Shown: positions 49,409 through 57,258 of the stretch, piece by piece
Position numbering within the stretch: the stretch's first letter is position 1
Layout of the letters: each line of letters opens with the position of its first letter
From: Clostridiales bacterium
Lineage (GTDB): Bacteria; Bacillota; Clostridia; Christensenellales; Aristaeellaceae
DNA length: 64,000 nt
Direction: 5' to 3'
Assembly: GCA_015056205.1 (NCBI GenBank)
Contig: SVGS01000003.1
Coordinates: 1 to 64,000 of the forward strand
Made by a program: the position numbers and the translations under genes
The notes under the pieces: model-generated
The model's database searches: none
What the model was told of the DNA's origin: nothing
Seen by the model: the letters and a program-made list of their open reading frames with translations, nothing else

Positions 49409-50530
49409 GTGGCTCAGCCGGTTCGGTCCTGTTATGCAGCGGCGGCCTTTGGCCTCGAAGGCCTTGTGGCGGACGAACTGAAGAGGATCGGTATGCAGGA
49501 TGTCCGCGCCGAAAACGGCGGAGTCCGTTTTGCCGCGGATACGGCAGACCTCTTCCGTTGCAATCTGCTCTCCCGCTTCAGTGACCGTATGTTTATGCTG
49601 CTGGCGGAGGGTGAATGCCGAACCTTTGAGGATCTTTTCCAGCTTGTTTCCGGTGTTTCCTGGGAAACCCTGGCTGACGGAACCGAGGCTTTCAATATCA
49701 GCGCCAAATGTGTCCGCAGTCAGCTCATGAGCCCTCGGGACTGCCAGTCTGTCACAAAAAAAGCGCTGCTCGAACGTCTGAAGAAGAATACACGCCGGAA
49801 TATCTTTCCGGAAAAAGGGGCTGATTTTCCCGTTCAGGTTTCCCTGAGGAATGATCATGCGCTTGTGCTGCTGAATACCTCCGGTGCTTCCCTTTCCCGT
49901 CGCGGCTACCGAACCTGGAACGGAGAAGCGCCCCTCCGGGAAACGCTCGCCGCCGCTTTGGTGGCGCTCAGCCCCTGGCATCCCGGTCTTCCGCTTCATG
50001 ATCCCTGCTGCGGCACCGGAACCATCCCGATCGAAGCTGCGCTGATGCAGCTGAACCGCGCTCCGGGCCGCAGCCGTGCTTTTGCCATGGAGTCCTTTGC
50101 TTTCAGCGCTTCCGCCGGCCTTGAGCAAATCCGCCGTTCCTGCAGGGAAGCGGAAAAGGCGCCGCAGGAATCCCTCCTTTTCGGCTCGGATATGGATCCG
50201 GAACCCCTTGAACTGGCGCGGCGCCATCTGCGCCAGGCCGATCTGTCCGGCGTTGTGTCTTTCGAATGTCTTCCTCTTCAGCAGCTTTCTCTTCCGCAGG
50301 ACCGCGGAGTAATGATCTGCAACCCGCCTTACGGGGAGCGTCTGGAGAATCAGACCTCCTGCCGTCAGCTGTACCGGGATCTGGGAATCCTGAAAGCCCG
50401 CCACCCCGGCTGGTCTCTTTGTGCCATCACGTCCGATCCCGCGTTTGAGCGTTTTTTCGGAAAACGGGCCGATAAAAAGCGGCGGCTCTATAACGGCCGC
50501 CTGGAATGTACGTATTATATCTATCGCTGA
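49409..50530 (+). CDS. THUMP-domain class I RNA methyltransferase (RlmL/YpsC-like)
   Basis: A 373-residue RNA N2-guanine methyltransferase-type protein. GTG 49409 is chosen: GGGAGG lies eight bases upstream and the conserved start RSCYAAAAFGLEGLVADELKRIG (landmark AAAFGLEGLVADELKRIG) follows; the longer open frame runs back through the tRNA-Lys terminator. The THUMP region covers about 40-150; the Rossmann domain has LHDPCCGTGTIPIEAALM (about 200-217) and the catalytic MICNPPYGERL (about 300-310). Family members modify 23S rRNA (G2445-type) or tRNA; which is not decided. Confidence 0.92.
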   Translation: MAQPVRSCYAAAAFGLEGLVADELKRIGMQDVRAENGGVRFAADTADLFRCNLLSRFSDRMFMLLAEGECRTFEDLFQLVSGVSWETLADGTEAFNISAKCVRSQLMSPRDCQSVTKKALLERLKKNTRRNIFPEKGADFPVQVSLRNDHALVLLNTSGASLSRRGYRTWNGEAPLRETLAAALVALSPWHPGLPLHDPCCGTGTIPIEAALMQLNRAPGRSRAFAMESFAFSASAGLEQIRRSCREAEKAPQESLLFGSDMDPEPLELARRHLRQADLSGVVSFECLPLQQLSLPQDRGVMICNPPYGERLENQTSCRQLYRDLGILKARHPGWSLCAITSDPAFERFFGKRADKKRRLYNGRLECTYYIYR

Positions 50531-50544
50531 CCGCTGCTTTCCTC

Positions 50545-51957
50545 TCAGCCTTCCAGAATGATAACCCGGCTCCCGAACGGAATATGTGTCCACAGCCAGT
50601 ACGCGTTGATTCCCGCAAGGCCGGAAGGCTCCGCCTGCACCCGGATGCATCCGTGGGAGGACTTCGTTCCCAAGGCTTCCGCGCCGGCGGAAAAGTCCTT
50701 TAATCCGTTTTTCCACCAGTAGGGAATCTGGTGAATCATATTGCCGCCGTCGTACTGAATCACATAATCAAACTTTTTTCCGTTGGAGGAGAAACTCCCC
50801 CGATGTGTGCCGGTCAGATAGGCGCCGGCCGGAGTTTCGTAGTCCGCATGCTTTTTTTCCGCCTTCCCGGTGGAAATTCGAAGCGTGTCCAGCACCTTTC
50901 CCTGAAAATAGACGGTCAGGCTCTGATCGGATTTTCTGAAAACAAGACCGTAGTCTGTTTCTGGATGAACCACCTTCAGCTTGTCCTGTGGAACCCATCC
51001 TTCAACATATTCACCGGTTTCATGGTTCCACGCGCCGACTCTGGCCCACCCCGGAACGGACAGATCCAGTACCTTCATTCCCTGTGTCTGCCCGTGAACC
51101 GTTCCCAGAGATTCAGACCGAAGTTCAGGTTCTTTCAGGATTTTCTGATGCTGATGAAAGCCGATATCAACCACAACGGAGGGCTTCATCATCCAGTTCC
51201 ACATTGTGCTTTCATCCGCGTCGTCCGGTGGCAGGATTTCTCCCGTCAGAAACAGCGGTTCATCCGGCACCTGCGCATCGGTCACCTGAACGCGGAAGGA
51301 TTTTCCGTATTCCGGATTCCTCGGGTCGAACACGTGTACCGAATAGACGCCGGTCCCGGGAAGTCGGCTTTTCATCAGCTCGCTCAGTGAAACCTGTTTC
51401 ACCTTTCCGCCTTTCACAGGAAGGAAGGCCGTCAGCTTCTCCGTTCCGGCCTTCTCCGGAACCCATTCTACGGTCAGAGTGCCGTCCATCACTGTTTTAA
51501 GCTCGATAAACCATTCTTTCGGGCAGTTCAGATTCAGCGTTGCGGAGGAAGGCAGGGCAAAACTGACAGCCTGGTAGGTATATCCGACGGTATGGCTCAG
51601 CTGGGCGCGATATTCGGCTCCGCTGATTCCGTCGAACGCTGCGTCTATTGTGTACCGCCGCTGATCCAGCCTTTCTTCGTTAAACCCGGCGCCGTCCCAT
51701 AGTATGTCCTGCCTGCCGGCTTCCCTGATTTCTCCTTCCAGAATCCGGTAGATTGTAGTTTCGTCATGAATGGTAATCCGATAGAACCCCGCTTCCGGAA
51801 CCTTCAGGGCAAAACAGTTTTCTGAATAACTCCGGATAGCCCGTGGAAGCAGGAACTGAAATTCTTCCTCCCCGGCCGCGGTTTCACTTCGGATGAACAG
51901 GAGTATGATCAGCAGGATCATTCCTCTGCTGATCCATTTGCTTCGGCTCATTTCCAT
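50545..51957 (-). CDS. Exported L,D-transpeptidase (YkuD family)
   Basis: A 470-residue exported protein. Residues 1-29 are a signal peptide or anchor (basic start, GMILLIILLFI). The middle is beta-rich: FlgD/Ig-like segments (YRITIHDETTIYRILEG ... DILWDGAGFNEERLDQRRY), then an SH3-like region around 290-330 (VPGWARVGAWNHETGEYVEGWV). The C-terminal YkuD domain holds the active site: MIHQIPYWW (H about 408) and SSHGCIRV with catalytic C437. It would cross-link peptidoglycan or attach proteins to it in a 3-3 fashion. Stands alone, 14 bases from the convergent methyltransferase gene. Confidence 0.93.
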   Translation of the reverse strand: MEMSRSKWISRGMILLIILLFIRSETAAGEEEFQFLLPRAIRSYSENCFALKVPEAGFYRITIHDETTIYRILEGEIREAGRQDILWDGAGFNEERLDQRRYTIDAAFDGISGAEYRAQLSHTVGYTYQAVSFALPSSATLNLNCPKEWFIELKTVMDGTLTVEWVPEKAGTEKLTAFLPVKGGKVKQVSLSELMKSRLPGTGVYSVHVFDPRNPEYGKSFRVQVTDAQVPDEPLFLTGEILPPDDADESTMWNWMMKPSVVVDIGFHQHQKILKEPELRSESLGTVHGQTQGMKVLDLSVPGWARVGAWNHETGEYVEGWVPQDKLKVVHPETDYGLVFRKSDQSLTVYFQGKVLDTLRISTGKAEKKHADYETPAGAYLTGTHRGSFSSNGKKFDYVIQYDGGNMIHQIPYWWKNGLKDFSAGAEALGTKSSHGCIRVQAEPSGLAGINAYWLWTHIPFGSRVIILEG

Positions 51958-52020
51958 CTTTTTCTCTCTTCCGGTTACCGATCTTTCCGTTCATCTTTTT
52001 CGCTTTTGCCTTCGATCCGC

Positions 52021-52049
52021 TTGACAAATGCCGATGAACCGGATATAAT
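52021..52049 (+). promoter_or_regulatory. tRNA-Leu promoter
   Basis: -35 TTGACA (52021-52026), 17-base spacer, -10 TATAAT (52044-52049); perfect consensus. Confidence 0.88.
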
Positions 52050-52061
52050 CATTTCTGTTAT

Positions 52062-52143
52062 GCGGCCGTGGCGGAATTGGCATACGCGCACGTTTGAGGG
52101 GCGTGTCAGGCAACTGGTACGGGTTCAAGTCCCGTCGGCCGCA
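52062..52143 (+). tRNA. tRNA-Leu (anticodon GAG)
   Basis: An 82-base class II tRNA with a long variable arm: acceptor GCGGCCG/CGGCCGC, anticodon stem CACGT/GCGTG with loop TTGAGGG, anticodon GAG (codons CTC/CTT), T arm ACGGG-TTCAAGT-CCCGT. CCA not encoded. Confidence 0.93.
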
Positions 52144-52151
52144 CTTTTATT

Positions 52152-52185
52152 ATACCCTTGCGGTTTTATACCTGCAAGGGCTTAT
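52152..52185 (+). terminator. Possible terminator after tRNA-Leu
   Basis: CCCTTGC - 12 bases - GCAAGGG then CTTATTTATT; weak (large loop, interrupted U tract), so read-through into the histidine phosphatase gene is likely. Confidence 0.5.
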
Positions 52186-52202
52186 TTATTGGAGGAAAAG
52201 CC

Positions 52203-52964
52203 ATGCGCATTCTGCTGATCCGCCATGCTGAGCCGGATTATACCCATGATTCACTGACTGAAAAAGGCCGGCTGGAAGCGGAGCTTCTGAGCCGGCGAAT
52301 GATTCAGTACGATATCCGGGATTTTTATGTCTCCCCGCTGGGCCGGGCCCGTGAAACAGCGGATTATACTCTCTCCAGGCTGGGTCGAAAAGCGGAAGTG
52401 CTTCCATGGATGGCCGAATTCCGCGGGCGCTGCCCCAGCCCTGTCCCGGGGCGGCCGGATATCTCATGGGATTATCCGCCCCTTGTCTGGACCTCGTTTC
52501 CGGATGCGCTGGATCCTGTCAAATGGATTGACAATCCGCTTTTTGATCAGGGCAATGTCCGGGAAATCTGGAAAGAAACGACAGATGGAGCCGATCAGCT
52601 GATGGCCCGCTACGGCTTTCGCAAAAGCGGTCCCATCTGGCTTTCCGAACACAATACAACCGATACCATCGCCATCTTTTGTCATTTCGCGATCAGCATG
52701 GCGTTCCTCGCCTATCTGATGGATCTGTCTCCTCTTCTTTTATGGCATCGGATTCTCTGCCTGCCCTCTTCCGTGACCGAGGTTGTCACGGAGGAACGGA
52801 TCCGGGGTCAGGTTTCTTTCCGGGCTACGAAGATCGGCGATACCGCTCATCTGGAAAGCGCCGGAGAGCGTCGCTCCCCGGCGGGGCTTTTCCCGGAATG
52901 TTACACCGGAATCGATTCCACGGATCCGGCAGTCAACGGCGGGGATTTTTCTCGCAATCCCTGA
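52203..52964 (+). CDS. Histidine phosphatase family protein
   Basis: A 253-residue phosphoglycerate-mutase-superfamily protein. ATG 52203 follows GGAGG and begins the conserved core: MRILLIRHAEPDY with the phosphohistidine in RHA (H8). SPLGRARETADYTL supplies the second arginine, and FCHFAISMAFL the second catalytic histidine. The inserted 80-residue region (WDYPPLVWTSFPDALDP) is not informative of substrate. Could act on a phosphosugar, nucleotide or protein. No promoter of its own is seen; probably read from the tRNA-Leu promoter. Confidence 0.9.
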   Translation: MRILLIRHAEPDYTHDSLTEKGRLEAELLSRRMIQYDIRDFYVSPLGRARETADYTLSRLGRKAEVLPWMAEFRGRCPSPVPGRPDISWDYPPLVWTSFPDALDPVKWIDNPLFDQGNVREIWKETTDGADQLMARYGFRKSGPIWLSEHNTTDTIAIFCHFAISMAFLAYLMDLSPLLLWHRILCLPSSVTEVVTEERIRGQVSFRATKIGDTAHLESAGERRSPAGLFPECYTGIDSTDPAVNGGDFSRNP

Positions 52965-52977
52965 CATTTTTCCTTTC

Positions 52978-53964
52978 TCACAGAACAAACTGGAAGATGC
53001 AGAATCCGGCGTAAATACACAGCAGCAGAATTCCCTGAAAACGGGTCAGCTTTCCCCGGATCAGTGCGGGAATGGTCATCAGCGCCATTACCGCAAACAT
53101 CACAGGGATGTCCACTGCCAGAGAGGATGGGATTCCTCCGATCATTTTCCCGCCCAGCGACTGCAGAGTAAAGGGTTTAATGGCAAAACTGACTCCGGAC
53201 ACGAGCACCAGATTGAGCAGATTGGCTCCCACGATGTTTCCCAGGCTCAGGGCCCCGTGTCCCTTCACCAGGGAGGTGATGGCCGTCACCAGTTCCGGCA
53301 GGCTGGTTCCCAGTGCAACGAAAGTGAGTGCAATCACGGTCTCCGGCACGCCCAGCGCTTCGGCGATCTTTGTTCCGTTCTCTACCAGCAGGTTCGCTCC
53401 GACGGCAATGGCCGCCGCGCCGACCACGAGCATGAGCGCCATCTTCCATCCCGGCATCTCTTCCTCGTTCGTCTGCTCTTCCGCCTGATCCTCCCCGCCG
53501 ATCAGGCCTTTTCTTTTCCCGTTCCAGATAGTATAGGCAATATATGCCGCAAAAATCAGTACCAGAATGATGCCTGTCAGCCGGGTAAAGGATCCGGTAA
53601 TATACGCTGTTCCCGCGTAAAACACGGCGGTTGCGAAAAAGAAGATCACGGGAACCTTAAAACTTTCCCGGTCCACCGAACAGGGGCGGATCGCAATCGT
53701 CAGTGCGGAAATCAGCGCCGTATTGCAGATAATGCTTCCGATGGCGTTTCCGTAGGCGATTCCGCCGTGTCCGCTGGCGGCGCCTGTCGCGGATACCAGC
53801 AGCTCCGGCAGCGTCGTTCCGATGGATACCACGGTTGCGCCGATGATCAGTTCCGGTACATGAAACTTACGGGCAATCGCCGTTGATCCGTCCACAAACC
53901 AGTCTCCGCCCTTGATCAGCAGAGCGAAGCCCAGCAGAAACAGCAAAACAGGAACCAGCATCAT
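52978..53964 (-). CDS. Calcium/sodium antiporter (CaCA family)
   Basis: A 328-residue membrane protein with about ten hydrophobic segments in two homologous halves. The two alpha repeats are clear: LLIKGGDWFVDGSTAIARKF plus GATVVSIGTTLPELLVSATGA (landmark SIGTTLPELLVS), and in the second half TVIALTFVALGTSLPELVTAI with SLGNIVGANLLNL, giving the ion-binding G-T-[TS]-L-P-E pair. An acidic cytoplasmic loop separates the halves (GGEDQAEEQTNEEEM). Similar to YrbG-type exchangers. An extended -10 box (TGGTATAAT, minus strand near 54000) may be its promoter. Confidence 0.94.
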   Translation of the reverse strand: MMLVPVLLFLLGFALLIKGGDWFVDGSTAIARKFHVPELIIGATVVSIGTTLPELLVSATGAASGHGGIAYGNAIGSIICNTALISALTIAIRPCSVDRESFKVPVIFFFATAVFYAGTAYITGSFTRLTGIILVLIFAAYIAYTIWNGKRKGLIGGEDQAEEQTNEEEMPGWKMALMLVVGAAAIAVGANLLVENGTKIAEALGVPETVIALTFVALGTSLPELVTAITSLVKGHGALSLGNIVGANLLNLVLVSGVSFAIKPFTLQSLGGKMIGGIPSSLAVDIPVMFAVMALMTIPALIRGKLTRFQGILLLCIYAGFCIFQFVL

Positions 53965-54080
53965 GATCCTTCCTTTCGTGCGCGGGAATAGAGAAATTAT
54001 ACCATTCCGGACCTGTCAGATCCAGCCCGCCGGCCGTCTGAATAGCGGCCGCTATTTTTCCGAATTCCGCAAAATAGGAA

Positions 54081-54119
54081 AACGTCCATAAAGCGGACTG
54101 TATACGCTTCATGGACGTT
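54081..54119 (-). terminator. Terminator after rplT
   Basis: Minus strand: AACGTCCATGAAGCG - 9 bases - CGCTTTATGGACGTT then TTCC; a 15-pair stem with one G-U pair, 16 bases after the rplT stop. Confidence 0.8.
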
Positions 54120-54134
54120 CATCCACACAGAGAC

Positions 54135-54482
54135 TTACTGCTTCGCAATCTCTACCAGTTTAGCAAAGCCGGCCGGGTCGCTGACAGCCAGATCGGCCAG
54201 CATCTTCCGGTTCACTTCGATATTCTGCTTCTTCAGACCGGAGATGAACGTGGAATAGCTCATTCCGTTCAGCCGGGCTGCAGCGTTGATACGGGTGATC
54301 CACAGACGGCGGAATTCCCGCTTACGCAGCTTCCGTCCCACATATGCATAGCGCAGGCTGCGGGCAACCTGTTCCTTCGCGGCGCGGTACTGCTTGGATT
54401 TCGCTCCCCAGTAGCCTTTCGCCAGCTTCATGACCTTGCGGCGACTTTTATGGGCGTTCACTGCCCTCTTAATGCGTGCCAT
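54135..54482 (-). CDS. rplT: 50S ribosomal protein L20
   Basis: A 115-residue ribosomal protein. N-terminus [28 protein letters not shown] (landmark [19 protein letters not shown]) and the core [21 protein letters not shown]-like stretch ([18 protein letters not shown]) are unmistakable. Besides its role in 50S assembly, L20 commonly represses its own operon by binding the mRNA leader; a leader with attenuator features lies upstream of infC. Last gene of infC-rpmI-rplT. Confidence 0.98.
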   Translation of the reverse strand: MARIKRAVNAHKSRRKVMKLAKGYWGAKSKQYRAAKEQVARSLRYAYVGRKLRKREFRRLWITRINAAARLNGMSYSTFISGLKKQNIEVNRKMLADLAVSDPAGFAKLVEIAKQ

Positions 54483-54512
54483 GATTGTTTTCCTCCTTGC
54501 CGGTTATTCAGC

Positions 54513-54713
54513 TTATTTGTAAGGCAGCAGTTTATGGATCGTACGGGCTTCAGCAGCATTATCCACGATACCGGGATTCCGCAGATGGCGGGTACGCTTG
54601 GTGGTCTTCAGACGGACCTGATGGTTGGCGTTCATCTGCTTATGCTTCACAATACCGGACTTGGTAAAGGAGAAGCGTTTGGCAGCGCCGCGATGGGATT
54701 TCTGTTTAGGCAT
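54513..54713 (-). CDS. rpmI: 50S ribosomal protein L35
   Basis: A 66-residue basic ribosomal protein beginning MPKQKSHRGAAKRFSFTKSG. ATG 54711-54713 follows AAGGAGGA; the frame upstream of it is inside the infC tail and is not used. The C-terminus HLRNPGIVDNAAEARTIHKL is slightly divergent from the usual LR...V...D...I..LLP pattern but keeps LLPYK. 25 bases after infC, 30 before rplT. Confidence 0.97.
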   Translation of the reverse strand: MPKQKSHRGAAKRFSFTKSGIVKHKQMNANHQVRLKTTKRTRHLRNPGIVDNAAEARTIHKLLPYK

Positions 54714-54738
54714 AGTTGAGTCCTCCTTCCAATGCGCT

Positions 54739-55320
54739 TTATTCCTGCGTCTCTTGCGAGGCAGCTTTCTCCCGCTTTGCCTTCTTTTCAGCAAAGGAAG
54801 CCTTCACGGCTTTGGGAGCCAGGATCATGATCATATTGCGGCCATCCAGCACGGGGCGGCGTTCCACCATGCTGACATCCTTGCACCGGTCCGCAAAATC
54901 CAGCATGACTTTCATGCCGATTTCGCTGTGGGTGATCTGCCGGCCGCGGAAGCGAATGGATACCTTCACCTTGTCGCCGTTTTCCAGAAAGCGCGTCGCC
55001 ATCTTCGCCTTGGTGTTCACATCGTTCTCCTCGATGGTGGCGGACAGCTGCACTTCCTTGATATCGACAACCCGTTGATTCTTCCGGTTTTCCCGCTCAC
55101 GCTTGGACTGTTCATACCGATACTTGTCGTAGTCAAGCAGTTTGCAGACAGGCGGCACGGCTCCCGGCTGAATTTTCGCCAGATCAAGGCCGCGCTCCTC
55201 CGCGAGTGCCAGGGCCTTCTGAGTAGGCATAACGCCAAGCTGTTCGCCGTTTTCGTCAATCAGGCGAACTTCCCGGTCCCGGATTTCCTCGTTGATCAAC
55301 AGTTCCGTTGCGATGTCCAT
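54739..55320 (-). CDS. infC: Translation initiation factor IF-3
   Basis: A 193-residue factor that checks start codon pairing and keeps 30S subunits free. N-terminal domain LLINEEIRDREVRLIDENGEQLGVM (landmark INEEIRDREVRLIDENGE), linker RKNQRVVDIKEVQLSATIEENDVNTK (landmark VVDIKEVQLS), and C-terminal domain FLENGDKVKVSIRFRGRQITH. The start here is an ordinary ATG behind AAGGAGGTGC, unlike the rare AUU start of E. coli infC. A short extra tail (EKAASQETQE) ends it. First gene of the operon, after a structured leader. Confidence 0.97.
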   Translation of the reverse strand: MDIATELLINEEIRDREVRLIDENGEQLGVMPTQKALALAEERGLDLAKIQPGAVPPVCKLLDYDKYRYEQSKRERENRKNQRVVDIKEVQLSATIEENDVNTKAKMATRFLENGDKVKVSIRFRGRQITHSEIGMKVMLDFADRCKDVSMVERRPVLDGRNMIMILAPKAVKASFAEKKAKREKAASQETQE

Positions 55321-55463
55321 GCACCTCCTTGGTGTATTGCGTAAGAAAAGCGACGGGCATAAACCCGTCGCTCATGAATCAGACCATTCCCTCTCGGGAT
55401 GCTCTTGAACCCGGCAGCCTCTGCTGCGCAAGGTGAGGGGCGGGTAGCCTCTGCTTTCGAACA
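55321..55463 (-). ncRNA. Structured leader of infC-rpmI-rplT (L20-type attenuator)
   Basis: About 140 transcribed bases precede infC. A strong intrinsic terminator, AGCGACGGG - 6 bases - CCCGTCGCT then TTTTCTT (55342-55372), lies just before the ribosome site, so reading into infC must depend on antitermination. Upstream, the ten-base word AGCAGAGGCT occurs twice, 30 bases apart (55416-55425 and 55446-55455), each able to pair locally. Known L20 leaders in Bacillota work this way and carry L20-binding sites that mimic rRNA; the match to that family is inferred from position and layout. Confidence 0.7.
55342..55372 (-). terminator. Attenuator terminator in the infC leader
   Basis: Nine-pair stem AGCGACGGG/CCCGTCGCT with loop TTTATG followed by TTTTCTT, placed 22 bases before the infC start. 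Confidence 0.85.
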
Positions 55464-55469
55464 GAGGTT

Positions 55470-55498
55470 ATCATACCACCCCTGTTTTTCTCTGTCAA
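55470..55498 (-). promoter_or_regulatory. infC operon promoter
   Basis: Minus strand: -35 TTGACA (55493-55498), 17-base spacer, -10 TATGAT (55470-55475). The -35 box overlaps the stop region of the preA-like gene. Confidence 0.82.
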
Positions 55499-57015
55499 GC
55501 GTTATTTTTCTTTGCGTTTCTGTTAATCCGCCTGCCGGCGCTGCTGATCGCCCGTTCCGGGCAGACCAGGATGCACAGATGGCAGCCGACGCATTTTTTC
55601 CCGTTCAATACAGGCCGCCGGTTCTCGTCCATCCGGATCGCCTGGTGGCCTCCGTCTTCGCAGGAAATCCGGCACCGTCCGCAGCCGATGCACCGTTCGC
55701 GGTGAAAGCTCGGAAACAGGATACTGTCCCGCTCAAGCACGTTCGGCTCGCTGCTGATGGTATCCAGTCCCACCCCCATCGCCTGTTTCACATTCCGGAA
55801 TCCCTTTTCCGCCAGATAGAGGTTCAGTCCGGCTTTCAGATCATCAATAATCCGGTAGCCGTATTGCATGACCGCGGTGGTGATCTGCACGGTATTTCCG
55901 CCCAGCATCAGGAATTCCAGCGCATCCTGCCAGGTTTCCGCTCCGCCCATGGCGGAGATGTGCCGTCCCTTCAGCGCGGGAATCTGCCCCAGTTCCGTGA
56001 TAAAGCGCAGCGCGATGGGCTTTACGGCGTTCCCGCTGTATCCGCCGACCGTACTCTGACCGCGCACGGACGGTGCGGTAACATAGGTATGAATATTGAT
56101 TCCCACAACCGATTTAATCGTGTTGATGGCGGCAATGCCGTCCGCGCCTCCCCGGATCGCGGCTTCCGCCGCGGGGATCATGGATTCCACGTTGGGGGTC
56201 AGCTTCGCCAGAACAGGAATATGACAGTTCTTCTTCGCCGAGGCGGTATAGCGTTCCACCAGTTCCGGGATCTGGCCGATAGCCTGGCCCATATCCTCCT
56301 CCACCATATTCGGGCAGGAAAAATTCAGTTCCACCGCGTCTGCGCCGTTCTCCTCGCACAATCTGGCCAGTTCTCCCCATTCCGCTTCATTCTGCCCCAT
56401 AATCGAAGCCATAATCACCTTGTTCGGATACTTCTCTTTCAGGCTTCGGAAAATACTCATGTTTTCCGCTACGGTGTGATCGGACAGCTGTTCGATGTTT
56501 TTAAAACCGATGATGCTTCCGTCGTTTCCCTGAATGGCGGAAAAGCGCGGAGAGGCTTCATGAATATCCAGGGAGCACACGGTTTTAAAGCAGATCCCGG
56601 CCCATCCCGCCTCGAAGGCTCTGGCGCACATATCATAATTGCTGGCCACCACGGAGGAAGAGAGCAGAAACGGGTTTTCCATCGGTATACCGCAAAGATC
56701 GCATTGCAGCCGGTTTTCATCCGCGGGAAGAGGCGTCTCGCATTCCGGTTTAATCTGGTAATAGAGCCGGTTAATTAGCTCACGGATCGGCACCTCTCCG
56801 GGCCGGACGCAGGCAGCCTCACAGGGAGCCGCGCAGGAAAGGCAGGGATTGATTTCCGGTAAGCGCTGAGCGGCGGTCTGTTCGTTCGCGAACCAGATGC
56901 TGCGCAGCAAGCCGGCCGGTTTCACTTTTTCGCAGGCCGTATCGCAGGGAGCCAGATCGCACAGGGTGCACCGGATCATATCGGCCCGTGGAATGCGGGG
57001 TTGAACAGGAATCAT
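55495..57015 (-). CDS. PreA-like dihydropyrimidine dehydrogenase subunit with extra N-terminal cysteine domain
   Basis: A 506-residue iron-sulfur flavoenzyme. From about 105 on it is PreA-like: a dihydroorotate-dehydrogenase-type barrel (NPFLLSSSVVASNYDMC, VELNFSCPNM near 225, AKLTPNVESM, TVGGYSGNAVKPIALRFI) and a C-terminal pair of 4Fe-4S clusters (CIGCGRCRISC and CVGCHLCILVCP). Canonical PreA reduces uracil/thymine with partner PreT. Here residues 15-75 add two cysteine clusters (CTLCDLAPCDTAC and CLSCAAPCEAAC) resembling the Fe-S domain of PreT/DPYD; the FAD and NAD(P) domains of PreT are absent and no preT is adjacent. Substrate unproven. Confidence 0.88.
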   Translation of the reverse strand: MIPVQPRIPRADMIRCTLCDLAPCDTACEKVKPAGLLRSIWFANEQTAAQRLPEINPCLSCAAPCEAACVRPGEVPIRELINRLYYQIKPECETPLPADENRLQCDLCGIPMENPFLLSSSVVASNYDMCARAFEAGWAGICFKTVCSLDIHEASPRFSAIQGNDGSIIGFKNIEQLSDHTVAENMSIFRSLKEKYPNKVIMASIMGQNEAEWGELARLCEENGADAVELNFSCPNMVEEDMGQAIGQIPELVERYTASAKKNCHIPVLAKLTPNVESMIPAAEAAIRGGADGIAAINTIKSVVGINIHTYVTAPSVRGQSTVGGYSGNAVKPIALRFITELGQIPALKGRHISAMGGAETWQDALEFLMLGGNTVQITTAVMQYGYRIIDDLKAGLNLYLAEKGFRNVKQAMGVGLDTISSEPNVLERDSILFPSFHRERCIGCGRCRISCEDGGHQAIRMDENRRPVLNGKKCVGCHLCILVCPERAISSAGRRINRNAKKNNA

Positions 57016-57194
57016 TTCGCGCCCTCCTTATTGAACTGGGTGAATCTGCTTTGACTTTTGTTTTTCTTGGTTCTATTTTACATGATTGTTCCCGGATCTT
57101 CAAGAAAAATCTGTTCATTTTTCATACAGGCGAATCTTTGCAAAACATCCGATGAAGCCAGTCTGAATTTTTCGTGAAACTTGCTTTCGGGCTA

Positions 57195-57223
57195 TTGACC
57201 GCGCCCGAAGCCCGCGTTATTCT
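57195..57223 (+). promoter_or_regulatory. ftsH promoter
   Basis: -35 TTGACC (57195-57200), 17-base spacer, -10 TATTCT (57218-57223), 35 bases before the ATG. The rest of the 240-base gap to the preA-like gene shows no further structure. Confidence 0.75.
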
Positions 57224-57258
57224 TTCCTCGAAGGTTCAATGAGAAGGAGGTTCCATTC

